This document shows, in pieces, positions 16,329-25,681 of a stretch of DNA of 45,993 nucleotides. This DNA is from Rhabdochromatium marinum (GTDB lineage: Bacteria > Pseudomonadota > Gammaproteobacteria > Chromatiales > Chromatiaceae). The stretch's first letter is position 1. Each line of letters starts with the position of its first letter. The stretch spans positions 1-45,993 of the forward strand of contig NZ_NRRS01000029.1 in NCBI RefSeq assembly GCF_016583795.1, read 5' to 3'. Under the pieces are notes generated by a model. The model worked only from the letters and a program-made list of their open reading frames with translations, ran no database searches and was not told the DNA's origin. A program made the position numbers and the translations under genes.

Positions 16329-17516
16329 ATGACCGAGCCGCACACCGAGGTTAATGTCGCGCTGGACACCGGGGTGCTGCGGCTGCGGGTGCGCGAGGCC
16401 CGCTATTCGCTCCAGGACCTGTGCGGCTTTGCGGCGCGTGACAATCCCAAGCGCGGCTTTTTGTTCGTCAGCAAGGTGCTGGGCAAGCACTGGCCGGCCA
16501 GACCCAGCCAGATGCAGGCGCTGCACAGGTATCTGGCCGGGCGGCTGGAACTCGGTCCCGGCCCCTGGTTGTGCCTCGCCATGGCGGAAACCGCCACCGG
16601 TCTGGGGCAGGGCGTGTTCGAGGCTCTGCTGGAGCGGGCACCGGAGGCTGAAGCGCTCTTTGTGCATTCCACCCGCTACCATTTGGCCGAGCGCCCGCGC
16701 CTGGCGTTTCAGGAACCGCATTGCCATGCGCCGGAACAATGGTTGTACGAACCGCTTGAACCTGAGTTGCGCGCGCGCTTTCTGGGCGCGCGCGAGCTGA
16801 TTCTGATCGACGATGAGATCAGCACTGGCACCACCTTTTGTAATCTGATCGCCGCCTATCAGCGGCGCAATCCACAGCTACAACGGGTGCATTGTGTCGC
16901 CATCACCGATTTTAGCGGCGCGGCGGCCGCCGCCAACTGGTCTCAGCGGCTTGGCGTGCCGATCAGCACCGAGGCGGCGCTGGAGGCCGATCTGGCTTTT
17001 ACGCCCGCCGAGCGTGCGCTCGGATCACCGCCACCGGCGGCGGTGGGTGACAATCGGCGCCGGCCCGAACAACTGGCGCAGCACGACAGTGGTCGGTTGG
17101 GCATGGCGACCCGTTTGAAGCTGCCCGAGGCCGATGTGCAACGGCTGGCCCAGGACTTGGCGCCGGGGGCCAGGGTGCTGGTGCTGGGCACTGGCGAATA
17201 CATGCACCTGGCCTTTCGCCTTGGCCTGGAACTGGAGGCACGGGGGCTGGAAGTGCGGGTTCAGGCCAGCACCCGCTCGCCGATTCGCCTGGGAGCTGAT
17301 ATTCAGCGCCGCTTGGTGTTTCAGGACAACTATGGTGAAGGAATTCCGAACTACCTCTACAATGTCGATCCGGCCGCCTATGAGCGGATTATTCTGTGTC
17401 ACGAGACGCCGGTGGAGGATTTGTCCGAGCTGCTGCATTGCCTCGGGGCAGCCAGCATGACGTATCGGCATCCCGAGCCAGTCGTTCCCCATCCACCCGG
17501 TCGCATTAATGTTTGA
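16329..17516 (+). CDS. Phosphoribosyltransferase with TRSP domain (Ter biosynthetic module)
   Basis: A 395-residue protein. The first half is an orotate-PRTase-like domain: LCLAMAETATGLGQGVFEAL, and the PRPP-binding loop ELILIDDEISTGTTFCNLI near residue 160. The second half (from about residue 250) carries HDSGRLGMATRLKLPEADV and a TRSP-type motif (ASTRSPIRL), the domain named for Ter-linked phosphoribosyltransferases, plus a Rossmann-like LGTGEYMHLAFRLGLELEARG segment. Comparative work on Ter systems (Anantharaman, Iyer and Aravind) predicted that these enzymes help make a nucleoside-like metabolite. Its place between TerD-family genes agrees. Confidence 0.85.
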   Translation: MTEPHTEVNVALDTGVLRLRVREARYSLQDLCGFAARDNPKRGFLFVSKVLGKHWPARPSQMQALHRYLAGRLELGPGPWLCLAMAETATGLGQGVFEALLERAPEAEALFVHSTRYHLAERPRLAFQEPHCHAPEQWLYEPLEPELRARFLGARELILIDDEISTGTTFCNLIAAYQRRNPQLQRVHCVAITDFSGAAAAANWSQRLGVPISTEAALEADLAFTPAERALGSPPPAAVGDNRRRPEQLAQHDSGRLGMATRLKLPEADVQRLAQDLAPGARVLVLGTGEYMHLAFRLGLELEARGLEVRVQASTRSPIRLGADIQRRLVFQDNYGEGIPNYLYNVDPAAYERIILCHETPVEDLSELLHCLGAASMTYRHPEPVVPHPPGRINV

Positions 17517-17543
17517 ACTGTCAATCAACAAAAGGAGGATCTC

Positions 17544-18122
17544 ATGGCGATTAGCTTGAACAAAGGCGGTAATGTCAATCTGAGCAAGGAAGCGCCCAAT
17601 CTGGAGAATGTTCTGGTTGGACTGGGCTGGGACGCGCGCGCCACCGATGGTCAGGATTTTGACTTGGATGCCAGTATTTTCATGACCAAGGAAGACGGCA
17701 AGGTGTCGAGTGACAGCTACTTTATCTTCTACAACCAGTTAAAGTCGCCCGAGGGCTCAGTTGAGCACACCGGTGATAACCTGACCGGCGCCGGAGAGGG
17801 GGATGATGAGTCCGTGCATGTCACCCTGTCGAAAGTGCCAGCGGAGATTCACCGCATTGTCATCGTGGTGACCATTCACGATGCCGAGGCGCGGCGGCAG
17901 AATTTTGGCCAGGTCAGCAATGCCTTCGTGCGTCTGGTCAACCGCGACAATAACCAGGAAGTGGTGCGCTTCGATCTGTCTGAGGATTACTCGACCGAAA
18001 CCGCCATGACCTTTGGCGAAATTTACCGCCACGGTGGTGACTGGAAGTTCAAGGCGGTTGGCCAGGGTTACGCTGGCGGTCTGCGGGCGCTGGCGCTCCA
18101 GCACGGCGTCAACGTCGGCTGA
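17544..18122 (+). CDS. terD: TerD-family calcium-binding stress protein (second copy)
   Basis: A 192-residue protein, the same length as the product at 14327 and alike along its whole length ([60 protein letters not shown]). An AAGGAGG at 17531-17537 gives an excellent ribosome-binding site. Two TerD/TerE-like paralogues per cluster are common. It is followed 8 bases later by terA. Confidence 0.95.
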   Translation: MAISLNKGGNVNLSKEAPNLENVLVGLGWDARATDGQDFDLDASIFMTKEDGKVSSDSYFIFYNQLKSPEGSVEHTGDNLTGAGEGDDESVHVTLSKVPAEIHRIVIVVTIHDAEARRQNFGQVSNAFVRLVNRDNNQEVVRFDLSEDYSTETAMTFGEIYRHGGDWKFKAVGQGYAGGLRALALQHGVNVG

Positions 18123-18130
18123 GTCGGCTC

Positions 18131-19387
18131 ATGGATTTGCAATTGGGCCAACGGGCCAAGGTCGCCGATCTGGTTCCGAACGGGCAGCGCTTCACCCTGG
18201 AGGTCGCCATTGAGGCCCCGAGGATGGTGCTGGATTTTGCCTGCTTCGGGCTGGATGCCACCGGTCAGCTCGCCGATGAGCGTTACATGGTGTTCTTCAA
18301 TCAGCCGCGCTCACCTTGCGGTGGCGTGGCGCTGACGACAAATCAAGCCAGTGGTCATGGTGGCGGTAACGCGGCCAGCTTTGCCATTGCGCTTGATCAG
18401 CTGCCGGCCAGCATTGAACGCCTGACGCTGACCGCCGCGCTTGATGGCGCTGGCGCCATGTCCCGCATCGGGCGCGGCCAGGTGCGCGTGCTGGACGGCG
18501 GCCAAGAGCGAGCGTGCTTTGCCTTCAGCGGGGCGGATTTCAGCGCCGAGCGCGCCCTCATGCTGTTGGAGTTCTACCGCAAAAACGGCGTGTGGCGCGC
18601 TGGTGCTCTGGGGCAGGGCTTCAATGGCGGACTTGCGGCCCTGGTCGAGCATTTTGGTGGCAGTGTCGCGGCTGAGACTCCGGCGGCCAAGCCTCCCCAA
18701 GCCTCTGAGCCGGCTCCAATACCTAGGGCTCCGTCGTCTAGTGCGCCGCCCGCCACTCCGGCGGTGAATCTGAGCAAAATCACCCTGGAGAAAACCGGCA
18801 GTACGGTGTCGCTGGAGAAGCAGGACAATGCCAACTTTGGCGAGATCCTGATCAATCTCAAGTGGCGGCCGGTAGCCGCTGGCGCGCAGAAAAAAGGCTT
18901 TTTCGGCAGCCTTATGGGTGGTGGCAAGACCGACCTTGATGTCGGCTGTCTGTTTGAGATGAACAACAGCCTGAAGAGTGCCGTGCAGGCGCTGGGCGAC
19001 ACCTTTGGCAACTATCATCAACCGCCCTATATCAAGCTCGACGCCGATGATCGCACTGGCTCCAGCAGTGAGGGTGAGAACCTGCGCATCAATGGTCAGT
19101 ACTGGAGTCATCTGCGGCGCGTGCTGATCTATGCCTTCATCTACGAAGGCGCGCCCAATTGGGCGGAAGCGGATGCGGTGATCCACATCAGAACACCGGG
19201 GCAACCCGAGATCGAAGTACGGCTCGATTCCCATCGCAATGATCGGCCGATGTGTGCCATCGCACTACTGGAGAATCACAACGGCGCGGTCAAGATCACC
19301 AAGCGGGTGGAGTATTTTCGCGGTCATAAGGATATGGATGAAGCCTACCACTGGGGGCTGGATTGGGTGCGCGGCCGCAAGGATTGA
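18131..19387 (+). CDS. terA: TerA-like protein with two TerD-type domains
   Basis: A 418-residue cytoplasmic protein. Residues about 1-180 form a TerD-like domain (MDLQLGQRAKVADLVPNG, GALGQGFNGGLAALVEHFG) in which the usual acidic calcium residues are largely replaced. A Pro/Ser/Ala-rich linker follows (residues 188-215), then a second TerD-like domain (FGEILINLKWRPVAAG, GKTDLDVGCLFEMNNS, KLDADDRTGSSSEGENLRI) with the acidic residues kept, ending RGHKDMDEAYHWGLDWVRG, the typical TerA end. The role of TerA is not known in detail; it belongs to the membrane-associated Ter complex proposed for the family. Confidence 0.88.
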   Translation: MDLQLGQRAKVADLVPNGQRFTLEVAIEAPRMVLDFACFGLDATGQLADERYMVFFNQPRSPCGGVALTTNQASGHGGGNAASFAIALDQLPASIERLTLTAALDGAGAMSRIGRGQVRVLDGGQERACFAFSGADFSAERALMLLEFYRKNGVWRAGALGQGFNGGLAALVEHFGGSVAAETPAAKPPQASEPAPIPRAPSSSAPPATPAVNLSKITLEKTGSTVSLEKQDNANFGEILINLKWRPVAAGAQKKGFFGSLMGGGKTDLDVGCLFEMNNSLKSAVQALGDTFGNYHQPPYIKLDADDRTGSSSEGENLRINGQYWSHLRRVLIYAFIYEGAPNWAEADAVIHIRTPGQPEIEVRLDSHRNDRPMCAIALLENHNGAVKITKRVEYFRGHKDMDEAYHWGLDWVRGRKD

Positions 19388-19467
19388 TGGCGGGCGATCT
19401 AAGCATTCCCTAGAATGACGCAAACTGAATCACACTAACCAGATTACATCGTAACGAGGCCCAAGTA

Positions 19468-19923
19468 ATGGCGTTCCAAGACGTACTTAACAACTTAAAG
19501 CAAAAAGCATCCGAGCTGAAAAATGATGTCATGAAGTTCAAAAACAAGGACTTCCTGAATGCTGCCGTGAGCGGCTCGGTGCTCATGTCGATGGCCGATG
19601 GCACCGTCTCATCTGAGGAAAAGCAGAAGATGATGCGCTTCATGGAGAATTATGAAGCGCTGTCGGTGTTTCCCAGTAAGGAAATCGTCGAGTCATTTCA
19701 GAACTTCATGAGCCAGATCGAGTTCGACAAGGACTTAGGTGAGGCCAAAGCCTATGATGCCATCCGCAAAATGAAGGGCAAGGATGATGCTGCCCGGCTG
19801 ATTATGCGCTTGATCATCGCTATCGCCGGCGCCGATGGCAACTTCGACGCGGATGAGAAGCACGTCGCCATCAAAATCGCCACGGAACTGGGGGTGAATC
19901 CGGCGGAGTTTGAGCTGAGCTGA
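19468..19923 (+). CDS. terB: Tellurite-resistance protein TerB
   Basis: A 151-residue all-helical cytoplasmic protein matching TerB throughout: LNAAVSGSVLMSMADGTVSS in the first half and LIIAIAGADGNFDADEKHVA in the second, each with the acidic loop residues presumed to bind metal. TerB interacts with TerC and other Ter proteins in E. coli. There is a gap of 80 bases from terA and only 2 bases to the HAD gene. No terC gene is in the window. Confidence 0.95.
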   Translation: MAFQDVLNNLKQKASELKNDVMKFKNKDFLNAAVSGSVLMSMADGTVSSEEKQKMMRFMENYEALSVFPSKEIVESFQNFMSQIEFDKDLGEAKAYDAIRKMKGKDDAARLIMRLIIAIAGADGNFDADEKHVAIKIATELGVNPAEFELS

Positions 19924-19925
19924 GG

Positions 19926-20696
19926 GTGCAACGCTTCGTTTTTATCGATCTGGATGACACCCTGTTTCAGTCCCGGCGCAAGTGCCCATCAGAATCGCAT
20001 TTGCAGCCGGCGGCCTACCTGAGCAATGGCCAGGCACATTCCTTCATGAGCGCCCGGCAACGGTCGTTGTGGGCGCTCTTTGGCGAGACAGCGACCCTGA
20101 TTCCAACCACAGCGCGCAATCAGGCTGCTTTTGCGCGGGTCAAGCTGCCCTTCAGCAGTTGGTGCATTCTCGATTACGGGGGCATCATCCTTGACGCCGA
20201 GGGCGTGCCTGAGCCGGACTGGATGGCCCGCGCCACCATGCGGGCAGAAGCCAGTCTTGGCCCGCTGCGCGCGTTGCTCCAGCAGGCCGAGACGCTGATT
20301 GCGCGCGAACAGTTGGCGGTCCGCGTGCGCATCATCGAAGACTTCGGGCTGCCGCTGTATTTGGTCGCCAAATATCGCGACGATCAGGTGGCGGATCTTG
20401 ATCGCTTGCAGCACGAACTGATTGAGCCCTGGGTTGCGGCCCAGGCTGGCGCGCAGCGGCTGCATCGCAATGACAACAATCTGGCGGTAATTCCCGCTTC
20501 CTTAGGCAAAGAGTTCGCTGTGCGCTATCTGATTGAACGTCTCAGGGAAGAGTGGGGCGAGATTTTCACCATTGGCGTTGGCGACAGCCTGATTGATGCG
20601 CCCTTCATGGCGGAATGTGACTATGCCATCATCCCCGGTGGAACTCAGTTGTTCGATGCCACACTGGCGCCGGCGGTTGCCGCCCTGGCGTCCTGA
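19926..20696 (+). CDS. HAD-superfamily hydrolase (Ter biosynthetic module)
   Basis: A 256-residue phosphatase-like protein of the Cof-type HAD branch. Motif I is FIDLDDTLF near the N-terminus, and motif IV is GVGDSLIDAPFMAECDYAII near the C-terminus; the lysine of motif III is probably in SLGKEFAVRYL. It starts with GTG at 19926, 2 bases after terB, in the only frame giving motif I. HAD enzymes are a stated component of the Ter-linked biosynthetic set and presumably dephosphorylate an intermediate. Confidence 0.87.
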   Translation: MQRFVFIDLDDTLFQSRRKCPSESHLQPAAYLSNGQAHSFMSARQRSLWALFGETATLIPTTARNQAAFARVKLPFSSWCILDYGGIILDAEGVPEPDWMARATMRAEASLGPLRALLQQAETLIAREQLAVRVRIIEDFGLPLYLVAKYRDDQVADLDRLQHELIEPWVAAQAGAQRLHRNDNNLAVIPASLGKEFAVRYLIERLREEWGEIFTIGVGDSLIDAPFMAECDYAIIPGGTQLFDATLAPAVAALAS

Positions 20697-20714
20697 AAGC
20701 GCGGTGCCGCTCTG

Positions 20715-21821
20715 ATGATATCTCAGGCAACCCCCTGTTTCTCGGGCAGCTATGCCCCTGAGGATGTCTGTTTTCTGCTCAAACCCATCCCCCTCGACTT
20801 TACTCCGGTGGCTGAGAAAGAGCGCCTGATTCAGAGCGGGCAGCGCCATTACAGCGAGATGCTCAGCTCCGAATCACTGCCCTCGGCGCGCTATCTGGAG
20901 GTGTTTCATCACGCTCTGGCGCTGACCCGCGAGCGCATGGCGCGTGCGCTGCTGGATCTGGCGGCTATTCTTGCCGCAGAGCGCAGCGGAGAGATCACCC
21001 TGGTGTCGCTGGCGCGGGCTGGCACGCCGGTGGGCGTGTTGCTGAAACATACCCTGGCGGAGGTCTTCGCGCGCCCGGCGCAGCACTACTCGATTTCCAT
21101 CATTCGGGATCGCGGCATTGATACCCGCGCGCTGCGCTATATTGTGCAGGATGCCGGGCGCGATCCGGCCGGCCTGGTTTTTATTGATGGCTGGACTGGC
21201 AAGGGCGTGATTGCGCGCGAACTTCAGCACGCGCTGGCAGATTTCAAAGCTCAGACGGGCATCACTCTGGATACTCGCCTCTATGCCCTGACGGATCTGG
21301 CCGGCGTTGGAGTCGCGCCTTCGGATACGGATTATCTGATTCCATCGAGCATCATGGGCGCGACCATGTCCGGGCTGATCAGCCGCTCAATCCTCAATGA
21401 GCAGATCGGCCCCGATGACTTTCACGGCTGTGTCTATTATGCGCAGTTCGAACCGCATGATTGTTCACGCTGGTTCGTCGCGACACTGCGCGAGGCTATC
21501 CGCGCGCAGTGCGACGCTGGCTATCAGCCAGTTGACCAGCCAATTGATTCGGCGGCGGCCCAGGCGCGCTCCAGAGCGATGCTAGCCGCCATTCGCTCCC
21601 GCTTCGGTATTCGCGATTCCAACTTGATCAAACCGGGGATTGGCGAGGCCACGCGCGTGCTGTTGCGGCGGGTGCCGGAGCGGCTCATTCTGCGCGATCC
21701 CGATCTGCCCGAAGTGGCGCACCTGGTGCAGTTAGGCACCGAAAAACAGGTGGCTCTGGAGGTCGATCCCGCCTCGCCTTATCAGGCTATCGCGCTGATT
21801 CAGGGATTATCCGATGTTTGA
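20715..21821 (+). CDS. StiP-family phosphoribosyltransferase-like protein with PELOTA-type domain
   Basis: A 368-residue protein. The main domain has SLARAGTPVGVLLKHTL and LVFIDGWTGKGVIARELQ, the two loops of a phosphoribosyltransferase-like fold; public annotation often calls the family cysteine protease StiP. The last 60 residues (ATRVLLRRVPERLILRDPDL, VALEVDPASPYQAIALI) look like the PELOTA RNA-binding domain reported fused to these proteins. It is part of the Ter biosynthetic module. The gene overlaps the CitE-like gene by 8 bases, suggesting translational coupling. Confidence 0.83.
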   Translation: MISQATPCFSGSYAPEDVCFLLKPIPLDFTPVAEKERLIQSGQRHYSEMLSSESLPSARYLEVFHHALALTRERMARALLDLAAILAAERSGEITLVSLARAGTPVGVLLKHTLAEVFARPAQHYSISIIRDRGIDTRALRYIVQDAGRDPAGLVFIDGWTGKGVIARELQHALADFKAQTGITLDTRLYALTDLAGVGVAPSDTDYLIPSSIMGATMSGLISRSILNEQIGPDDFHGCVYYAQFEPHDCSRWFVATLREAIRAQCDAGYQPVDQPIDSAAAQARSRAMLAAIRSRFGIRDSNLIKPGIGEATRVLLRRVPERLILRDPDLPEVAHLVQLGTEKQVALEVDPASPYQAIALIQGLSDV

Positions 21822-22686
21822 AGCCTATCGACTCGGTGGCTCGCTTTATGTTCCGCTCACCCACAAAGACTGCCTGCCGATTGCCAACGGCAGCCGCTGG
21901 CCCGGCCTGCGTTCGGTCATCTTTTGCACCGAGGATGCGGTAGCGGAACAAGCACTGGGTACGGCGCTGGATAATCTGCGCCACTGCCTGGCCGGGATGG
22001 CGCCGCGCCCTTCGCTGATGCGCTTTGTGCGGGTGCGCAATCCCGAGATTCTCGATTGGCTGCTGGCCCTGCCTGACGTTGATAAGCTCGACGGCTTTGT
22101 GTTGCCCAAGCTGGATCGGAGCAACCTCGACGCCTATTTCGATCCCCTCGTCGGCACCGCGTTTCGCTGCATGCCGACGCTGGAAACGCGTGATGTCTTC
22201 GATGTCGCGCGCATGAGCGAACTGCGCGATTATCTGCTTGAGGCTGGGCATCAAGCACGCATTCTCGCCCTGCGCATTGGCGGCAATGATTTGCTGGCCC
22301 TGCTGGGTCTGCGCCGACCGCGTGACCGCACTCTGTACCACACGCCCTTGGGGGGCACCATCGCCAATCTGGTCACGGTTTTCAAACCTTTCGGCTTCCA
22401 GTTGACCGCCCCCGTGTTTGAGCACCTGGATTGTCCCGAGTTGCTGCAAGAGGAGTTAGCCGACGACATCGCCCATGGACTGTGCGGTAAAACCGCCATT
22501 CATCCCCAACAGCTTGAAGCCATCAACGCCACTTTCCAGGTCTCATCCACCGACGTCGCGGCTGCGCGCCAGATTTTGGTCGATGAGCGCGCCGTTTTTC
22601 AGCACCAGGGTTCCATGTGTGAACCTGCCACGCACCGGTGCTGGGCGCAGCAGATTGTCGCGCGGGCTGACTTGGAGTTAGGATAG
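21814..22686 (+). CDS. HpcH/HpaI-type (CitE-like) lyase of the Ter module
   Basis: A 290-residue TIM-barrel protein of the citrate lyase beta / HpcH-HpaI aldolase superfamily: SLYVPLTHKDCLPI, RSVIFCTEDAV (metal-site Glu), LDGFVLPKLDR, LETRDVFDVAR and the conserved GLCGKTAIHPQQLEAIN near the C-terminus. In Ter systems this CitE-like enzyme accompanies the phosphoribosyltransferases. It is the last gene of the operon. The ATP-grasp enzymes often reported in full versions of the module are not in the window. Confidence 0.87.
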   Translation: MFEAYRLGGSLYVPLTHKDCLPIANGSRWPGLRSVIFCTEDAVAEQALGTALDNLRHCLAGMAPRPSLMRFVRVRNPEILDWLLALPDVDKLDGFVLPKLDRSNLDAYFDPLVGTAFRCMPTLETRDVFDVARMSELRDYLLEAGHQARILALRIGGNDLLALLGLRRPRDRTLYHTPLGGTIANLVTVFKPFGFQLTAPVFEHLDCPELLQEELADDIAHGLCGKTAIHPQQLEAINATFQVSSTDVAAARQILVDERAVFQHQGSMCEPATHRCWAQQIVARADLELG

Positions 22687-22687
22687 T

Positions 22688-22717
22688 CCAATCCAATTTA
22701 ATTCAATTCAATTCAAT
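22688..22717. repeat. Pentanucleotide repeat upstream of the OmpA-like gene
   Basis: Six consecutive 5-base units, CCAAT, CCAAT, TTAAT, TCAAT, TCAAT, TCAAT, lie 60-89 bases upstream of the ATG at 22777. This is the zone of a promoter, so slippage could change spacing; no clear promoter boxes are visible. Confidence 0.7.
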
Positions 22718-22776
22718 CCAGCCGTATCGAAATTCGCATTCGATCTTGTTCCTCAACCCCCATTGGGAGATCCAAG

Positions 22777-23574
22777 ATGACTCGGCTATTTCGTTGTTCG
22801 CCTCCTGTTGCTGTGATTGGCTCCAAGCCCGTGTCCAACGTTGTTTCTGGTCTGGCGCTCGGTTTGGCACTTCTGGGCGCTGGGCTTCTTGGCGCTTTTC
22901 TTGGGCCGAGCAATCCGGCCCAGGCTGAGGAATACATGAAGCGCGGCGCCAGCGTTGATGATTATCAGCAGGCGCTCGGGCGTGTGCTGGAGCGCAAGCG
23001 CGGTATTGTGACCGCCCGCGAGCGCCAGCAAAGAGCCGCCGCTGCCCGGCCGGCTCCGCACGCCGCTACTGGCACTGGCACTGGCACCCAGGTGGCCAGA
23101 CCCCAAACGTCCAGTACCAGCCGGCCTGCGGGTATTGATACCGGGGTTTACTCACCAACCACGGATCAAGAGGACGATACCAGCAACGGGCTCTCGCTCT
23201 ATTTTGGTTATAACTCGGCAGAACTCACCGCCGCTGCGCGCGATGAATTGCGCAAACTTGGGCAAGCCTTGAGCGCGCCGGAGTTTGCGCAGGTGTACTG
23301 GCTGATTGAAGGGCACACGGATGCGACAGGCGCAGCGGATTATAACCAGCAACTCTCCGAGGCGCGTGCTGCCTCGGCCCGCCGTTTCCTGATTGAACAG
23401 GGTGGTATTGCACCCGATCAGCTGATCACAGTCGGCAAGGGCGAAAGTGAGCTGTACGATGCCCAACATCCAACCGCGAGCGTCAACCGGCGCGTGCGCC
23501 TGCGTCCCATCGGCGAGGATCGCCAGCCATCGCCCACTGATGCCACCGCTCCCTCAGCTGAGGATGCCGGCTGA
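22777..23574 (+). CDS. OmpA-family peptidoglycan-associated outer envelope protein
   Basis: A 265-residue exported protein. Residues 1-50 form a long signal sequence with a hydrophobic core (LALGLALLGAGLLGAFLG) ending near NPAQAEE. After a helical segment with GASVDDYQQALGRVLERKRG and a Thr/Gly/Ser-rich linker, residues 145-250 are an OmpA-C domain (LYFGYNSAELTAAARDEL, YWLIEGHTDATGAADYNQ, LSEARAASARRFLIEQGG, ASVNRRVRLRPIG) that binds peptidoglycan. It has no beta-barrel, so it is probably periplasmic or membrane-tethered. It converges with the kinase gene (19 bases between stops). Confidence 0.88.
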   Translation: MTRLFRCSPPVAVIGSKPVSNVVSGLALGLALLGAGLLGAFLGPSNPAQAEEYMKRGASVDDYQQALGRVLERKRGIVTARERQQRAAAARPAPHAATGTGTGTQVARPQTSSTSRPAGIDTGVYSPTTDQEDDTSNGLSLYFGYNSAELTAAARDELRKLGQALSAPEFAQVYWLIEGHTDATGAADYNQQLSEARAASARRFLIEQGGIAPDQLITVGKGESELYDAQHPTASVNRRVRLRPIGEDRQPSPTDATAPSAEDAG

Positions 23575-23593
23575 CACCCATCGCTGATGCCCG

Positions 23594-25669
23594 TCAGGGA
23601 GCCGTGGTAAGGAAGTGATATCCCAGAGTCACGGCTCCGTCATCGGCTCCTGTCTGCTGGACCAGCCGCGCCGCAAGTTCGGATAAGGCATCGGCGGCCC
23701 TTGGCGACTGATGCCAATCCGGTTCCAGGGGGCGCGCGCTCCAGATGCTCAGAAGCAGATTGTTGCCATGGGGTTGCGAGGCCAGAAAGCAGGCATCCGG
23801 GGTTTGGTCGCAGGCCGCTGCATCCCGGGCGCCAACTTCAAGTTGTGCGCCTGGGAGCAGGAAATTGTCCTCGGTAGCGGCATTGGGTAACAGGCTCGCG
23901 CAGTGACCCTCGCGGTCAATAAAATCAAGATACAGAAAGCCGGCCGCACCGCCCGGTTGCGTCGCCGTCAGCGCCAGGAATTCATCCTGGCGATAGACCC
24001 GGTCGGCATGGTTGAACGCAATCACCGGCTGGCCCGGGTGCGCCGGCAGCGCTTGCACCGCTCTATTCAGGCGCGCGATCTCATCACAAAAGGGCTCAGC
24101 AATGACCAGGTCGCGAAGATCAACACGCACTCCCGGCGCCTGAGCGCGCAGCGATTGATGCAGCTGTTCCAATTGGCGCTGATTGCGGACAAAGCCTTGC
24201 AGAACCAGCGCCTGATCGCCATCCAGCTGTGCCAAGTGCGCATCCGTCAACTGGGCACAATTCAGCGTTGCCACCAGTGATTGGGCCAACGCCAGCGGAT
24301 CGACCTGAAACGCCTCAGGCGACGTCACGGGGTGGGCATTGGGGGACTCGGCTGGCCCGGGCGGTGTGTCGGTTGGAGGTTGATCGGCCAAGTCCACCTC
24401 AGTTGATTGTTCAGTTGGTTGCGCAACCGGCGGGGCGAGTGACTGGCCGGACCACCAAACAGCACCTACGGCTGCCAGAAGCGCGACCATCAGACCCAGG
24501 CTCGCCAGCATCCAGGACCACAGGCGCCCGGGCCGCGTTTTCTGATTCTCCTGATTCTTGTGCCCAGGTGCCGCCGCCTCTGCATTCCCGGCCACTGGCT
24601 TGTCTTTGTCTTTGTCTGCCGTTGTCGCCGCTGGGCTGACTGACGAGACTTGGGTTGCCTCCGGGTCCATTGCCGCCAACGGCCTGGCCGGGGAAGACGG
24701 CGTTAGGCTCGCCTGCGTCTGATCAAACGCCAGTGATGCTGAGGTTTTCAATGCCGTGGCTGGCACCGCCTTCTTCAGTTTCGGTCGAATCGAACTGAGA
24801 TCCAAACCGGCGCGTTCCAGTTGATCGCACCATTCGATCACACTGCGCGGACGTTTCGCGCTGTCGAACTCAAGTGCTGCGTTCAGGGCGGCCAACAATT
24901 GCGGATCGACCGTGGCAAAAGGTCCCTGTGGCTCCAGGGTGATGCGCACGCCCTTGGGCGCCTGACCGGAAAGGGCATAGACGACAGTGGCAGCCAGACA
25001 ATAAATATCCGTCCATGGCCCCTGCTCGCCACCCAAAATCTGCTCAGGCGCGGCAAAATCGGGCGTGTACTGAGTGACAATACTGACGGAACCATCGGGG
25101 CGTTCCTTGTGCGCGGCGCCGAAATCAATCAGCACCGGCGAACCGTTCTCACGGATCAGGATATTCGAGGGTTTTATATCCCGATGCAGCACCCGATGCC
25201 AATGCGCATGAGCGAGTCCGTCGAGCAAAGGCACCAAGAGCGCTCGCACCTCGGATTCCGCCAGCGGTCCCTGGGCCTTGACAACAACATCCAGCGGCTC
25301 GCCACGCTCAAAGCGCATACATAAATAGACGGTATCATTGGCGCGAAAGGCGTCTGTCGCCTGCACAATGGTGGGATGCGCACGCGGTCGTGCCAGATCC
25401 ACCAGCGTCTTGCCTTCCTGTAAGAACTTCTGTTTCAGACCGGCAAACACCTGCTCCTGTCCGGGCAATGGCTCCACCTGCAAGGTTTGCACACGCCGCG
25501 CCAGACCGTAGGGTAAAAACTCCTTCACCGCCAGTATCTGATCCAGAATCTCATGCCGAGCGGCATACACAATTCCAGCTCCACCCCGTCCCAGAGGTTC
25601 CTGGATCATCAGCTCATGCACACGCGTTCCGGGCGGCAGCGGCGCGGCTGTCGTTTCGTTGTCCGTCAT
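23594..25669 (-). CDS. Transmembrane Ser/Thr protein kinase with periplasmic BON/DUF4384-like domains
   Basis: A 691-residue protein. Residues about 18-290 are a Hanks-type kinase with all key motifs: GRGGAGIVY glycine loop, catalytic Lys49 in AVKEF, HRDIKPSNIL and DFGAA. A Pro/Ala-rich linker precedes a membrane helix at about 380-405 (SWMLASLGLMVALLAAVGAV). The periplasmic part has a BON-like segment (GDQALVLQGFVRNQRQLEQL) and a DUF4384-like segment (FLYLDFIDREGHCASLLPN), with several cysteines, probably as disulfides. The design is a sensor kinase responding to an envelope signal. It sits between an OmpA-like protein and a heptad-repeat membrane protein, 12 bases downstream of the latter. 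Confidence 0.9.
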   Translation of the reverse strand: MTDNETTAAPLPPGTRVHELMIQEPLGRGGAGIVYAARHEILDQILAVKEFLPYGLARRVQTLQVEPLPGQEQVFAGLKQKFLQEGKTLVDLARPRAHPTIVQATDAFRANDTVYLCMRFERGEPLDVVVKAQGPLAESEVRALLVPLLDGLAHAHWHRVLHRDIKPSNILIRENGSPVLIDFGAAHKERPDGSVSIVTQYTPDFAAPEQILGGEQGPWTDIYCLAATVVYALSGQAPKGVRITLEPQGPFATVDPQLLAALNAALEFDSAKRPRSVIEWCDQLERAGLDLSSIRPKLKKAVPATALKTSASLAFDQTQASLTPSSPARPLAAMDPEATQVSSVSPAATTADKDKDKPVAGNAEAAAPGHKNQENQKTRPGRLWSWMLASLGLMVALLAAVGAVWWSGQSLAPPVAQPTEQSTEVDLADQPPTDTPPGPAESPNAHPVTSPEAFQVDPLALAQSLVATLNCAQLTDAHLAQLDGDQALVLQGFVRNQRQLEQLHQSLRAQAPGVRVDLRDLVIAEPFCDEIARLNRAVQALPAHPGQPVIAFNHADRVYRQDEFLALTATQPGGAAGFLYLDFIDREGHCASLLPNAATEDNFLLPGAQLEVGARDAAACDQTPDACFLASQPHGNNLLLSIWSARPLEPDWHQSPRAADALSELAARLVQQTGADDGAVTLGYHFLTTAP

Positions 25670-25681
25670 TGTTTTGATGAT

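Noticed and set aside
15696-16739. Minus-strand open frame of 347 residues across the TerX-like and phosphoribosyltransferase genes
   Set aside because: Antisense to two well-supported genes and spans their junction; no motif.
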